From CAYJBH01 sp964370765 (GTDB lineage: Bacteria; Bacillota; Clostridia; Oscillospirales; Ruminococcaceae), in the NCBI GenBank assembly GCA_964370765.1, contig CAYJKW010000086.1, forward strand, positions 1-8,136: a DNA stretch of 8,136 bases, given 5' to 3'. The notes below the pieces were generated by a model. The model was not told the DNA's origin. It ran no database searches and saw only the letters and a program-made list of their open reading frames with translations. Below, piece after piece: positions 1 to 6,540 of the stretch (positions are counted from its first letter, which is position 1; every line of letters begins with the position of its first letter). A program made the position numbers and the translations under genes.

Positions 1-64
1 TATCTTGGCAGGGCAACCGGCCGGTACTACACAAATTGTTGATATTGCTAAAGTGCAAATCAGA

Positions 65-70
65 TATAAT
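65..70 (+). promoter_or_regulatory. Possible -10 box for the rpsP operon
   Basis: TATAAT is a perfect sigma-A -10 hexamer and would start transcription about 20 bases before the rpsP ATG. The -35 side is poor: TTGATA at 39-44 lies 20 bases upstream and TTGCTA at 45-50 only 14, and neither is the preferred 17. There is no TGn extension. It may be a weak promoter, or chance in an AT-rich stretch inside a longer transcript. Confidence 0.35.
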
Positions 71-80
71 CGTTTATTTT

Positions 81-87
81 GAAAGGA
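81..87 (+). promoter_or_regulatory. Ribosome binding site of rpsP, fixes the ATG start
   Basis: GAAAGGA lies nine bases before the ATG at 97. An in-frame TTG at 79 would put this site inside the coding sequence and add six residues that S16 proteins do not have, so the ATG is the right start. Confidence 0.75.
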
Positions 88-96
88 ACTAAATCT

Positions 97-342
97 ATGG
101 CAGTTAAAATCCGTCTGCGTCGTATGGGCGCAAAGAAAGCACCGTTCTACCGTGTTGTTGTAGCCGACTCACGTTTTCCACGTGATGGTCGCTTTATCGA
201 AGAAATAGGACTATATGATCCAACTAAGGAGCCGGCAGAGGTTAAGATTGATGCTGATAAGGTTCGTAGCTGGCTTTCTAACGGTGCACAGCCAACCGAT
301 ACAGTTCGTGCCCTGCTAAAGCGCCACAATATTTTAGACTAA
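97..342 (+). CDS. rpsP: 30S ribosomal protein S16
   Basis: Small basic protein of the 30S subunit body that binds 16S rRNA and helps early assembly. The 81-residue product opens with the S16 signature: MAVKIRLRRMGAKK, then FYRVVVADSR at about residues 17-26 and RDGRFIEEIG at 29-38. The central KIDADKVRSWL helix and the GAQPTDTV segment (63-70) are also typical. The length fits compact bacterial S16; it ends soon after the last helix and lacks the short lysine-rich tail seen in Bacillus. It is the first gene of the train, with its stop 11 bases before the khpA start. The ATG at 97 is chosen over the TTG at 79 because the Shine-Dalgarno site lies between them. Identification is by clear family resemblance. 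Confidence 0.97.
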   Translation: MAVKIRLRRMGAKKAPFYRVVVADSRFPRDGRFIEEIGLYDPTKEPAEVKIDADKVRSWLSNGAQPTDTVRALLKRHNILD

Positions 343-349
343 GAGGTGA
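341..349 (+). promoter_or_regulatory. Strong ribosome binding site of khpA, supports a TTG start
   Basis: AAGAGGTGA, followed by T, closely matches the complement of the 16S rRNA 3' end (AGGAGGTGATC). It overlaps the rpsP stop codon, and its GAGG core ends seven bases before the TTG at 354. khpA has no ATG before its GxxG motif, so this site decides the non-ATG start. Confidence 0.8.
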
Positions 350-353
350 TTTT

Positions 354-584
354 TTGAAGGAACTACTGATAATAATCGCCCGCGGTCTTGTTGAAAACAA
401 GGATGCTGTAACGGTTACCGAGCGCAAGTCCGATGATGGTACTGTAGTGTTTGGTCTATCGGTTGCACCCGAAGATATGGGTCGTGTAATCGGTAAACAG
501 GGTAGGATTGCTAAGGCTATACGCACAGTTATGCGTGCCTCGGCTGTTCGAAGCGGTGAAAAGGTGATGGTAGAAATTGACTAA
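354..584 (+). CDS. khpA: KH-domain RNA-binding protein KhpA (YlqC family)
   Basis: Small single-KH-domain protein of 76 residues. In Streptococcus pneumoniae and other Bacillota, KhpA partners with KhpB (Jag/EloR), binds small RNAs and mRNAs, and influences cell elongation and division. The RNA-binding signature GRVIGKQGRIAKAIR spans residues 43-57, with the GKQG loop at 47-50, and the N-terminal LLIIIARGLVENKDAVTV strand-helix region is also typical. It starts at TTG (354) behind a strong ribosome binding site, and its end overlaps rimM by 8 bases, suggesting coupled translation. The rpsP-khpA-rimM-trmD order is conserved in Bacillota. The elongation role of KhpA in other species is notable here because the same gene train contains mreC, mreD and PBP2; that functional link is inference. 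Confidence 0.93.
   Translation: MKELLIIIARGLVENKDAVTVTERKSDDGTVVFGLSVAPEDMGRVIGKQGRIAKAIRTVMRASAVRSGEKVMVEID
561..568 (+). promoter_or_regulatory. Ribosome binding site of rimM, supports a TTG start
   Basis: AAGGTGAT lies inside the end of khpA, eight bases before the TTG at 577. No in-frame ATG occurs before the conserved HGITGEVR segment, so TTG is the only reasonable start. Confidence 0.7.
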
Positions 585-1089
585 TCGTATCTATCTTGGT
601 GATATTACATCGCCGCACGGAATAACAGGCGAGGTTAGGCTACATGTAATAGCAGACTCGCCGGATTTCGCACGGCAGTTTAAACGCCTTTATTCCGAAG
701 ATACAGAATATACTGTGGCCGGCTGTCGCATACATAAAAATGTTGCGATACTCGCCCTTAAAGGAGTGGATAGCCGTGAGGCCGCCGAGCGGCTTGTGGG
801 AAGTCCACTTTTTTTTGAGCGCAGCGATGCAAAACTTAAAAAGGGTCAGTATTTTATTGTAGACATAATCGGTTTTGAGGTTGTAGATGCTGATAGCAAG
901 GTTGTTTACGGAACCCTTACAAAGGTGGACAACCATGGCTCATCTGATATTTATCATATAAAAGGTGCCGAGAAAACATATCTGTTTCCGGCTGCGCCCC
1001 CATTTATCGAGAGTAGGGATTTTGACGAACGGCGGATATATATACGCCCTATTCCCGGCATGTTTGATGATGCCGAGGAGGTTAGATGA
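577..1089 (+). CDS. rimM: Ribosome maturation factor RimM
   Basis: RimM binds ribosomal protein S19 and assists late maturation of the 30S head and 16S rRNA processing. The 170-residue protein has the expected two domains. The N-terminal RimM barrel carries the signature HGITGEVR at residues 14-21 and the LKGVDSREAAERLVG segment at 61-75. The C-terminal PRC-barrel runs from about residue 92 (YFIVDIIGFEV) through DIYHI (124-128) and LFPAAPPFI (136-144) to the final IRPIPGMFDD. The length matches the family. The start is TTG, overlapping khpA by 8 bases; the stop overlaps the trmD ATG in an ATGA arrangement. All motifs are intact and I see nothing unusual apart from the start codon. Confidence 0.96.
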   Translation: MTNRIYLGDITSPHGITGEVRLHVIADSPDFARQFKRLYSEDTEYTVAGCRIHKNVAILALKGVDSREAAERLVGSPLFFERSDAKLKKGQYFIVDIIGFEVVDADSKVVYGTLTKVDNHGSSDIYHIKGAEKTYLFPAAPPFIESRDFDERRIYIRPIPGMFDDAEEVR

Positions 1090-1763
1090 TCCGTATAGAT
1101 ATTGCCAGTATATTTCCTGATATCTGCCGTGATTTTTTGTCCGAAAGCATTACCGGACGTGCGGTAGCCGCAGGAAAGGCAGAGCTTTGCTATCATAACA
1201 TAAGGGATTACAGCGATAATGTCCACCGAAAGACAGACGATGAGCCTTTTGGTGGTGGCCATGGCATGATAATGACACCGGAGCCGATAGCACGTTGCTG
1301 TGAGGCGGTGCAGGCACAGGCCGGCCGTCCCCATATTATATTTATGACAGCACAGGGGACACGCTATAATCAGCAGGTGGCAAACCGCCTTGCAAAGCTA
1401 CCGCATATAATGATTATCTGTGGTAGATACGAGGGGATAGATCGAAGGGTTATCGATGCTTTTGCCGATGAGGAGATATCTATAGGCGATTTTGTGCTAA
1501 CCGGTGGTGAGGCAGCGGCAGTCTGTATTGCTGATAGTATTATAAGGTTACAGGAGGGCGTTCTTTCACAGAGTGGCGGCTATATCAACGAGAGCCACTA
1601 CGAGGAGGGCTATCTTGAACATCCGCAGTATACCCGACCGGCAGTATGGCGTGGTAGGGAGGTTCCGGAGGTTTTAAGGGGCGGAAACCACAGCCTTATA
1701 GAACGTTGGAAAGGCGAGAATAGCGGTAGTGTTAAAGGGTTATGCAAAGATGAAGATTGTTAA
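1086..1763 (+). CDS. trmD: tRNA (guanine-37-N1)-methyltransferase TrmD
   Basis: SPOUT-class enzyme that transfers a methyl group from S-adenosylmethionine to G37 of tRNAs, preventing +1 frameshifting. Visible signatures are FGGGHGMIM (55-63; most homologues have another residue at the His), the trefoil-knot segment CGRYEGIDRRVID (112-124), SIGDFVLTGGE (132-142), Arg154 in the DSIIRLQEGVL segment (matching E. coli catalytic Arg154), and HPQYTRPAVWRG (179-190). At the position of E. coli catalytic Asp169 the text reads INESHY, so Glu169 appears to replace Asp, with one extra residue after it. The protein is short (225 residues; about 240-255 is usual). It stops soon after the RW of the C-terminal domain and lacks the usual RRPDLL-type helix. 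A GAGGAGG site at 1075-1081 precedes the start, which overlaps rimM by 4 bases; the end overlaps the next small gene by 14. Confidence 0.95.
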   Translation: MIRIDIASIFPDICRDFLSESITGRAVAAGKAELCYHNIRDYSDNVHRKTDDEPFGGGHGMIMTPEPIARCCEAVQAQAGRPHIIFMTAQGTRYNQQVANRLAKLPHIMIICGRYEGIDRRVIDAFADEEISIGDFVLTGGEAAAVCIADSIIRLQEGVLSQSGGYINESHYEEGYLEHPQYTRPAVWRGREVPEVLRGGNHSLIERWKGENSGSVKGLCKDEDC

Positions 1764-1941
1764 AGGAATACTGCTAATACTAGGTTTTTCGGTGGCGGCT
1801 GCCCTTTTTGCGGCGGTGCTTGCCGTGCTTAACAGCGGCTATCTTGAACAGCAGATAGCAACTGTTGCACTGGAGGGGGTCGAGCGTACTATTGCCTATA
1901 TTGATGAGGGGAAATTATCCTTTCTTGACGGACTACTTTAA
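1750..1941 (+). CDS. Small single-pass membrane protein of unknown function between trmD and mreC
   Basis: I do not recognise this 63-residue product. It has two N-terminal lysines, then a long hydrophobic Ala/Leu/Val/Ile-rich segment at about residues 6-28. A short soluble part of about 35 residues follows (NSGYLEQQIATVALEGVERT and onward), mildly acidic and probably helical. The layout suggests a membrane anchor with a short tail, most likely outside the cytoplasm. I chose the ATG at 1750 because AAAGGG (1734-1739) sits ten bases before it; a GTG at 1729 in the same frame would add seven residues but has a poorly spaced site. The gene overlaps trmD by 14 bases and its TAA shares one base with the mreC ATG (TAATG), so it is likely a real, coupled gene. 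Position suggests a cell-envelope accessory role with MreC; that is inference only. Confidence 0.7.
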   Translation: MKIVKGILLILGFSVAAALFAAVLAVLNSGYLEQQIATVALEGVERTIAYIDEGKLSFLDGLL

Positions 1942-2765
1942 TGAAAAAATTTTTTAAAAGCAGAAGATTTGCGGTGCTGGTCGCAGTGACGGTAATTCTG
2001 CTGGTGTTGATGGGATACGCCGGCAGTATTGAACATCCTGCCTCGGCACCGCAACGTGTTATTGTTGCCACAATGACACCGGCCTTGCGCCTTGCCAAGG
2101 CAGCAAGCGGAAATCTGCTTTTATATATCGACAATATCTTTAGGGCGGACAGCCTTGCAAAGGAAAATACCAAGCTAAAGGTAGAGGTGGCGGAACTGCA
2201 ACAACAGCTTGCCGACTATGAGACGGTGATTGCCAATCGTGACATGCAGGATGAACTGGATGCACTACAGCTACAAAACCCACAAAATAGCTATGTTGCT
2301 GCAACTGTAGTAGGCCGAGATCCGATGAGCGGCTTTGAAACATTTACCATTAATGCCGGTACCGAGCAGGATATCAAGGTAGGAGATGCTGTGGTATCTG
2401 CCGCTGGACTTTGTGGCATTGTATCCGAAACTGCACAGGGGTTAAGTGTTGTGCGTACCATACTTAGCCCGTCGCTTAATATATCGGCAATACTAAGCAG
2501 CTGTCGAGAAACCGGAATAGTTACCGGTGCACAATCAAGGGTGGAGCAGTATACAACGATGACACTACTATCAAAGGATACCAAGCTATCGCTTAGTGAG
2601 CTGGTGGTTACATCCGGCGAGGGGGAGTTGCCGCAGGGACTTATTATAGGGACGGTGGAATCGGTTGAGCTATCACCTGGCGGTAAAACCATGACGGCGG
2701 TTGTTAATACCGCCGAGGATGTAAGCCGTGTATCATCCGTATTTGTTATAACAAAGGGGCTGTAA
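1941..2765 (+). CDS. mreC: Rod shape-determining protein MreC
   Basis: MreC is a bitopic membrane protein of the elongasome that links cytoplasmic MreB to PBP2 and the side-wall synthases. The 274-residue product has a basic N-terminus, one membrane segment at about residues 9-27, a helical coiled-coil region at about 66-112 (LAKENTKLKVEVAELQQQLA), and the paired beta-domain ectodomain from about 117 on. Typical core motifs are GRDPMSGFETFTINAG (125-140), VGDAVVSAAGLCGIVSE (147-163) and LVVTSGEGELPQGLIIGTV (221-239). Length and architecture are normal. The ribosome binding site is weak (GACGGA at 1928-1933), so translation probably relies on the TAATG overlap with the preceding small gene. 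The stop overlaps the mreD start in the same way. mreB, normally just upstream, is not in this window. Confidence 0.95.
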   Translation: MKKFFKSRRFAVLVAVTVILLVLMGYAGSIEHPASAPQRVIVATMTPALRLAKAASGNLLLYIDNIFRADSLAKENTKLKVEVAELQQQLADYETVIANRDMQDELDALQLQNPQNSYVAATVVGRDPMSGFETFTINAGTEQDIKVGDAVVSAAGLCGIVSETAQGLSVVRTILSPSLNISAILSSCRETGIVTGAQSRVEQYTTMTLLSKDTKLSLSELVVTSGEGELPQGLIIGTVESVELSPGGKTMTAVVNTAEDVSRVSSVFVITKGL

Positions 2766-3292
2766 TGACTAAGTTTAGCAAATTTAGCCCGACAATTGCA
2801 TTTTTGCTTGCATCGCTTGTAGTCCCTTTGTGCCTTATGCTACAGCAGATACCGGGCCTATTTGCACTGGGTGGAATAAAGCCAATATTGTTGATACCTG
2901 CTGTTATAGCACATACCGCACTTGCACGTAACCCTGCCATATCGGCCGCACTTGGGCTTGTGTTTGGCATGACATGGGATATATTTTCAGGTCAGCCACT
3001 TGGCTATTTTGGAATATATCTGCTTATTATAGCTGCGATTATCTCACAGTATCATCAGGATCACCCTGTTACGGTAGGGGGATTTATGCTACAGACAACG
3101 GCGGTTACGGCAATACTGTGCTGTATCGATCTGTTTATATTTGGCTATATGTTAGGTTATGGCGGGGTGGGGATTACCTTCTCGGCACATACATTGCCTA
3201 CAATACTTTATACAGGATTGTTTTCCCCCGCTGTATTCGGGCTGGTTAAGTTGGCGCTTTCGATCAAGATAAAGGGGGCGGATGAAAGCTAA
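2765..3292 (+). CDS. mreD: Rod shape-determining protein MreD
   Basis: Integral membrane partner of MreC in the elongasome. The 175-residue product is hydrophobic throughout, with about five or six membrane segments: roughly residues 9-27, 37-54, 59-72, 78-95, 108-131 and 142-166. The family's most recognisable stretch is GLVFGMTWDIFSGQPLGYFG (64-83), whose Asp and the spaced glycines are typical of MreD. The ribosome binding site AAAGGGG (2753-2759) lies inside the end of mreC, five bases before the ATG, and the two genes share one base. Its 3' end overlaps the PBP gene by 11 bases. The family diverges quickly, so the call rests on the membrane profile, this motif and the place between mreC and a class B PBP, which together are convincing. 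Confidence 0.9.
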   Translation: MTKFSKFSPTIAFLLASLVVPLCLMLQQIPGLFALGGIKPILLIPAVIAHTALARNPAISAALGLVFGMTWDIFSGQPLGYFGIYLLIIAAIISQYHQDHPVTVGGFMLQTTAVTAILCCIDLFIFGYMLGYGGVGITFSAHTLPTILYTGLFSPAVFGLVKLALSIKIKGADES

Positions 3293-5147
3293 GATTGGCT
3301 TAATAACAATAACAACCCTTACCCTTTGTGTCTTTGCTGTGTTTGCACTTAGGGCTGTTCAGCTTACGCTTATAAAGGGTGATCAGCTACATGCTGTTGC
3401 ACAGGATGCAGTGATGTTTCGATATGTTGTAGACTCGGAACGTGGGCAGATAATGGACCGCAACGGTGTGCCGCTTGTCCAAAACGAACTTAGCTTTAAT
3501 ATCTTGTTAGAGCGTGCGTTTTTACCACCCGATAGCCTTAACGAGGTGCTTTACCAGCTTATACTAATTGCCGAGGCCGAGAGGTTTTTCCCCGAGGTAT
3601 CGCCGGTTACTGCGCAGGAGCAAGACGCGCTTATCGAAAAGTATGAGTTGCAGAGCTATCCTGAGGATTATCGCCTTACCCTATGCGGTATTCGCAAAAG
3701 GATGGAGGAGATGGAATACAGCTATATAACGCCCTACGTTTTTGCACAGGATATACCGCAAAACCTACTGCATCGGGTGTCGGAAAATAGCTACATATTA
3801 CCGGGTGTTAGCATACAGGAGGCCTCGACCAGGGTGGTTAGCGACGGTGATCTAATGCCTCATATTTTAGGAAGTGTAGGGCCGATATATGCCGAAGAAT
3901 ATGAACAGCTTAGCGAACAGGGCTACGAACTGGACGATACACTTGGCAGGGACGGAATAGAGAAAGCTTTCGAACAGCAGCTAAAGGGTAGTGAGGGCGA
4001 ATGGGTTGTTGAGCGTAGCCGTAGCGGTGACATGCAGACCCAGACAATTATCGAGCCGGTACAGCCGGGCGATACAGTTACACTTACAATTGATAGCCGA
4101 CTACAGCAGGCAACAACCGATGCCCTACAGCAGGTTATCGGCCGCCTTAACGATCAGGTGGGCAATGTTTATGCCGGTGCTGTTGTAGTGATGGATGTAC
4201 ATACCGGTGATATTTTAGCCGCCGTTACCGAGCCGAGTTACGACCTTAATCTTTACAATCTACAGTACGAAACCCTTGCAAACGACCCGCAAAATCCGTT
4301 GTTTAACCGCGCGTTTTCGGGGTTGTACCGACCGGGGTCGGTGTTTAAACCGCTTGTGGGTGTTACGGCATTGTATAACGGTGTTGTATCGCCTATAGAT
4401 ACTGTATACTGTTCCGGTAGCTACCACCATTATTCCGACGTTGGTTTTACACCCGGTTGTACCGGTGTGCATCGCAGTGTTAACATGCACCGTGCCTTGC
4501 AGTATAGCTGTAATGTCTATTTTTATGAGATGGGACGTAGGCTTGGTATATATGGCTTTTCCGATGTGGCGCTTGCGATGGGGCTTGGCCAGCAAACAGG
4601 ACTTGAGATACCGGAGGCAACAGGGTTGCTGTCCACCCCGGAAAATCGTGAGGCAAAGGGGGAGGATTGGTTTGTTGGCGATGTAGTGCAGGCGGCGATA
4701 GGGCAGGGGGATATATCGGTAACACCGGTACAGATGGCAGTATATGCAGCTACCCTTGCGACAAACGGTAGGGTGCCTACAGCACAGCTTGTAACACACT
4801 CACAGCCACAGCTTAAAAATACCGTTATGCTTGATAGTCCGGCTTACGAGACGATTAAGGATGGTATGGTGGCGGCATCGTCAACTTTTCAGGCGGCCGA
4901 TTACCTTGCACAGCTACCCTATGCTGTTGCAACAAAGACCGGTACACCACAGGCTGCAAACGGAAACTACGATGCAACAATTATTGCCTTTGGCCCTGCC
5001 GATAACCCCGAAATTGCGATTGCGGCGGTTGTGGAAAATGGTGCTAACGGATATGAACTTGGCGAGCTTGTTGCCGAGGTATTCCTTGCCTATGACAATA
5101 CAAAATCCTATCCGGCGGTACTTCCGCAGTACAACATTGTAAGTTAG
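3282..5147 (+). CDS. mrdA: Penicillin-binding protein 2, class B transpeptidase of the elongasome
   Basis: Class B (monofunctional) DD-transpeptidase that cross-links new side-wall peptidoglycan and is the target of beta-lactams. The 621-residue protein has one N-terminal membrane segment (about 4-25), then the pedestal with RGQIMDRNGVPLVQN (54-68) and LGRDGIEKAFEQQL (221-234). The transpeptidase domain (about 290-610) has all three active-site motifs: SVFK with nucleophile Ser353 and Lys356, SCN at 409-411, and KTGT at 552-555. No PASTA domain follows, which favours PBP2/MrdA over SpoVD or FtsI. The place directly after mreCD agrees. AAAGGGGG (3271-3278) precedes the ATG inside the end of mreD. 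rodA, the usual glycosyltransferase partner, does not follow. Sporulation-specific PBP2-like paralogues exist in Clostridia, so the gene symbol is less sure than the function. Confidence 0.93.
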   Translation: MKAKIGLITITTLTLCVFAVFALRAVQLTLIKGDQLHAVAQDAVMFRYVVDSERGQIMDRNGVPLVQNELSFNILLERAFLPPDSLNEVLYQLILIAEAERFFPEVSPVTAQEQDALIEKYELQSYPEDYRLTLCGIRKRMEEMEYSYITPYVFAQDIPQNLLHRVSENSYILPGVSIQEASTRVVSDGDLMPHILGSVGPIYAEEYEQLSEQGYELDDTLGRDGIEKAFEQQLKGSEGEWVVERSRSGDMQTQTIIEPVQPGDTVTLTIDSRLQQATTDALQQVIGRLNDQVGNVYAGAVVVMDVHTGDILAAVTEPSYDLNLYNLQYETLANDPQNPLFNRAFSGLYRPGSVFKPLVGVTALYNGVVSPIDTVYCSGSYHHYSDVGFTPGCTGVHRSVNMHRALQYSCNVYFYEMGRRLGIYGFSDVALAMGLGQQTGLEIPEATGLLSTPENREAKGEDWFVGDVVQAAIGQGDISVTPVQMAVYAATLATNGRVPTAQLVTHSQPQLKNTVMLDSPAYETIKDGMVAASSTFQAADYLAQLPYAVATKTGTPQAANGNYDATIIAFGPADNPEIAIAAVVENGANGYELGELVAEVFLAYDNTKSYPAVLPQYNIVS

Positions 5148-5216
5148 CTGCCTGACGATAGAATAGATAACCTTATTTTCCGATACGTTAATACACCTTA
5201 AAGGTAAATTATATAA
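5148..5216 (+). other. Gap between the PBP2 gene and the transporter gene
   Basis: This is the first non-coding gap after the overlapping train. I see no GC-rich hairpin with a T run, so no clear terminator, and no convincing -35/-10 pair. AAAGG at 5200-5204, twelve bases before the ATG at 5217, is the probable ribosome binding site of the transporter. Read-through from the train into the transporter is possible. Confidence 0.45.
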
Positions 5217-6446
5217 ATGAAAAAATCAACTCCGCTTATTGTTCTTTTTATTATCACCACCTGTGTTATCGCTGTTGCAATGGGTTTTAGCGACATATTG
5301 CTTTCTAACTACTTTAAGGATGCTTATAATGCAACGGCCCAGCAACGTGGCTTTATCGAGATCCCGCGTGAGCTGCCGGGTGTAATTGCAATATTTATTA
5401 TTATGATGCTTGCACGGCTTGGGGATATTCGTATTGCGATATTTGCCCACACACTATCGGCAATAGGTATACTGGTGCTTGCGGTATGGACACCCAGTTT
5501 TTATACAATGACAGCTGTTCTTTTTGTATTCTCGCTTGGTATGCATACCTATATGCCGTTACAGGAAAGCCTATCGATATCGATACTGGGCGGAAATAAA
5601 AATCCGAATCTTGGATCGATATTAGGTAAGATTAAGGGAATGTACACCTTGTTTTCGCTAGTGGCAGGTGCGATAACATTTATTGGGTTTAGATACTCCT
5701 TCTTTTCTTTTAAAACGCCGGTTAAAATACCGTTTATTGTTGCAGGGGTTGGGTTTATTATTGCGGTAATATTATTTATCATAATTTACCGACTTGCAAG
5801 GGGTAGTAGTGTAATACCTAAAACATCTAAACCTGTAATACGTAAGGAGTATAAGCTTTATTATATACTTGCGGTGGTTTTTGGGGTGCAAAAGCAGATA
5901 GTGTTTGTATATTCGCCCTGGTTACTTATCGAGTTGCTTGGATTCGGCGCCGATTCAATATCGTTGCTTATTATGCTAAGCTCACTTATTGGTATCTTCT
6001 TTTTACCGTTTCTTGGGCGATGCCTTGACCGTTTTGGGTTAAAGGCTATGCTTTATGTAGATGCAATATCCTTTATTGCTGTATATCTGTTGCTTGCATT
6101 TATGGCATACAATTTCCATGTCGGCAGATTTGCAACTGTAGGCATAGCGGTGATTATTACCTCGATGGTATTTGTGGTTGATAGAGTTTCCAGTCAGATG
6201 GGCTTTATTCGAACAGTATACCTAAGTTCGATAGCGGTTAACAAGGAGGAGATTGTATCTACAATATCGTTTGGTATCTCGCTTGATCATGTGGTGGCGG
6301 TGATTGCATCGTTCCTGTGTGGACTTGTATGGGCATACATAGGGCCACAATATGTGTTTATTATTGCGGCATCTATATCACTTATAAATCTTGCGGTTGC
6401 AAGGGTGATACCTAAGGGAATCGAAAAATCTAAGGTAAAAGAATAA
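5217..6446 (+). CDS. MFS-type transporter, substrate unknown
   Basis: This 409-residue integral membrane protein has the layout of the major facilitator superfamily: about 12 hydrophobic segments in two halves, joined by a basic cytoplasmic loop at about 192-213. The second half carries a motif A-like loop, GRCLDRFGLKAML (267-279), matching the G-x-x-x-D-R-x-G-x-K pattern between segments 8 and 9. The equivalent first-half loop is less typical (ARLGDIRIAIF, 66-76). N-terminal residues 1-30 form the first segment, with the conserved-looking GFSDILLSNYFKDAY just after. Substrate and direction cannot be told from the sequence; sugar or drug transport would be guesses. It starts 69 bases after the PBP2 gene, so it may be the last gene of that transcript or have its own unseen promoter. 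It ends at the twin hairpins. Confidence 0.8.
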   Translation: MKKSTPLIVLFIITTCVIAVAMGFSDILLSNYFKDAYNATAQQRGFIEIPRELPGVIAIFIIMMLARLGDIRIAIFAHTLSAIGILVLAVWTPSFYTMTAVLFVFSLGMHTYMPLQESLSISILGGNKNPNLGSILGKIKGMYTLFSLVAGAITFIGFRYSFFSFKTPVKIPFIVAGVGFIIAVILFIIIYRLARGSSVIPKTSKPVIRKEYKLYYILAVVFGVQKQIVFVYSPWLLIELLGFGADSISLLIMLSSLIGIFFLPFLGRCLDRFGLKAMLYVDAISFIAVYLLLAFMAYNFHVGRFATVGIAVIITSMVFVVDRVSSQMGFIRTVYLSSIAVNKEEIVSTISFGISLDHVVAVIASFLCGLVWAYIGPQYVFIIAASISLINLAVARVIPKGIEKSKVKE

Positions 6447-6462
6447 CTGTAATAAAACGCAA

Positions 6463-6490
6463 AGATCCCCAACCGTAAAGTTGGGGATTT
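6463..6490. terminator. First of two hairpins between convergent genes
   Basis: ATCCCCAAC (6465-6473) pairs with GTTGGGGAT (6480-6488) around a six-base loop; an A-T and a G-T pair extend the stem to eleven. It starts 16 bases after the transporter stop. The + strand has only TTTAA after it, while the - strand reading out of it ends in TTTGCGTTTT, so it may serve the leftward transcript of the 96-residue gene better than the rightward one. Confidence 0.65.
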
Positions 6491-6500
6491 AATAGTGTGA

Positions 6501-6540
6501 AAAATCCCCCAACCGAAAAAACGGTGGGGGATTGTGTTTT
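6501..6540. terminator. Second hairpin, probable bidirectional terminator
   Basis: AATCCCCC-A-ACCG (6503-6515) pairs with CGGTGGGGGATT (6522-6533). This gives a twelve-pair stem with one bulged A and a six-A loop. On the + strand it is followed by GTGTTTT; on the - strand it is followed by TTTTTCACA-like text. It therefore resembles a Rho-independent terminator in both directions, suiting its place between the convergent transporter gene and the 96-residue gene. Confidence 0.8.

Larger units (their letters stand above)
1..96. other. Upstream region of rpsP, no recognised gene
   Basis: This 96-base stretch precedes rpsP. One + frame (from base 2) stays open from the left edge to a TGA at 80-82. 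It could be the last ~26 codons of a preceding gene, but the peptide has no motif I recognise and does not look like the Met-rich tail of Ffh, which often precedes rpsP. The other two + frames stop at 40-42 and about 90-92. The region also holds a possible -10 box and the rpsP ribosome binding site, listed separately. Confidence 0.35.

Noticed and set aside
1708..1763. A frameshift hiding a normal TrmD C-terminus
   Set aside because: Reading the other two frames by eye gave no RRPDLL-like sequence; one stops after four codons and the other is the small membrane gene frame.
2291..2692. A 133-residue open frame on the - strand inside mreC
   Set aside because: Antisense to a clear MreC ectodomain and of low-complexity Ser/Thr/Val composition; a shadow frame.
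4260..4799. A 179-residue open frame on the - strand inside the PBP2 gene
   Set aside because: It lies opposite the transpeptidase motifs, is Cys/Tyr/His-rich without family features, and has no place in an operon; it is a shadow of the real gene.
5148..5216. Terminator after the PBP2 gene
   Set aside because: The only symmetry, ACCTTAAAGGT, has no usable loop, and there is no T run.
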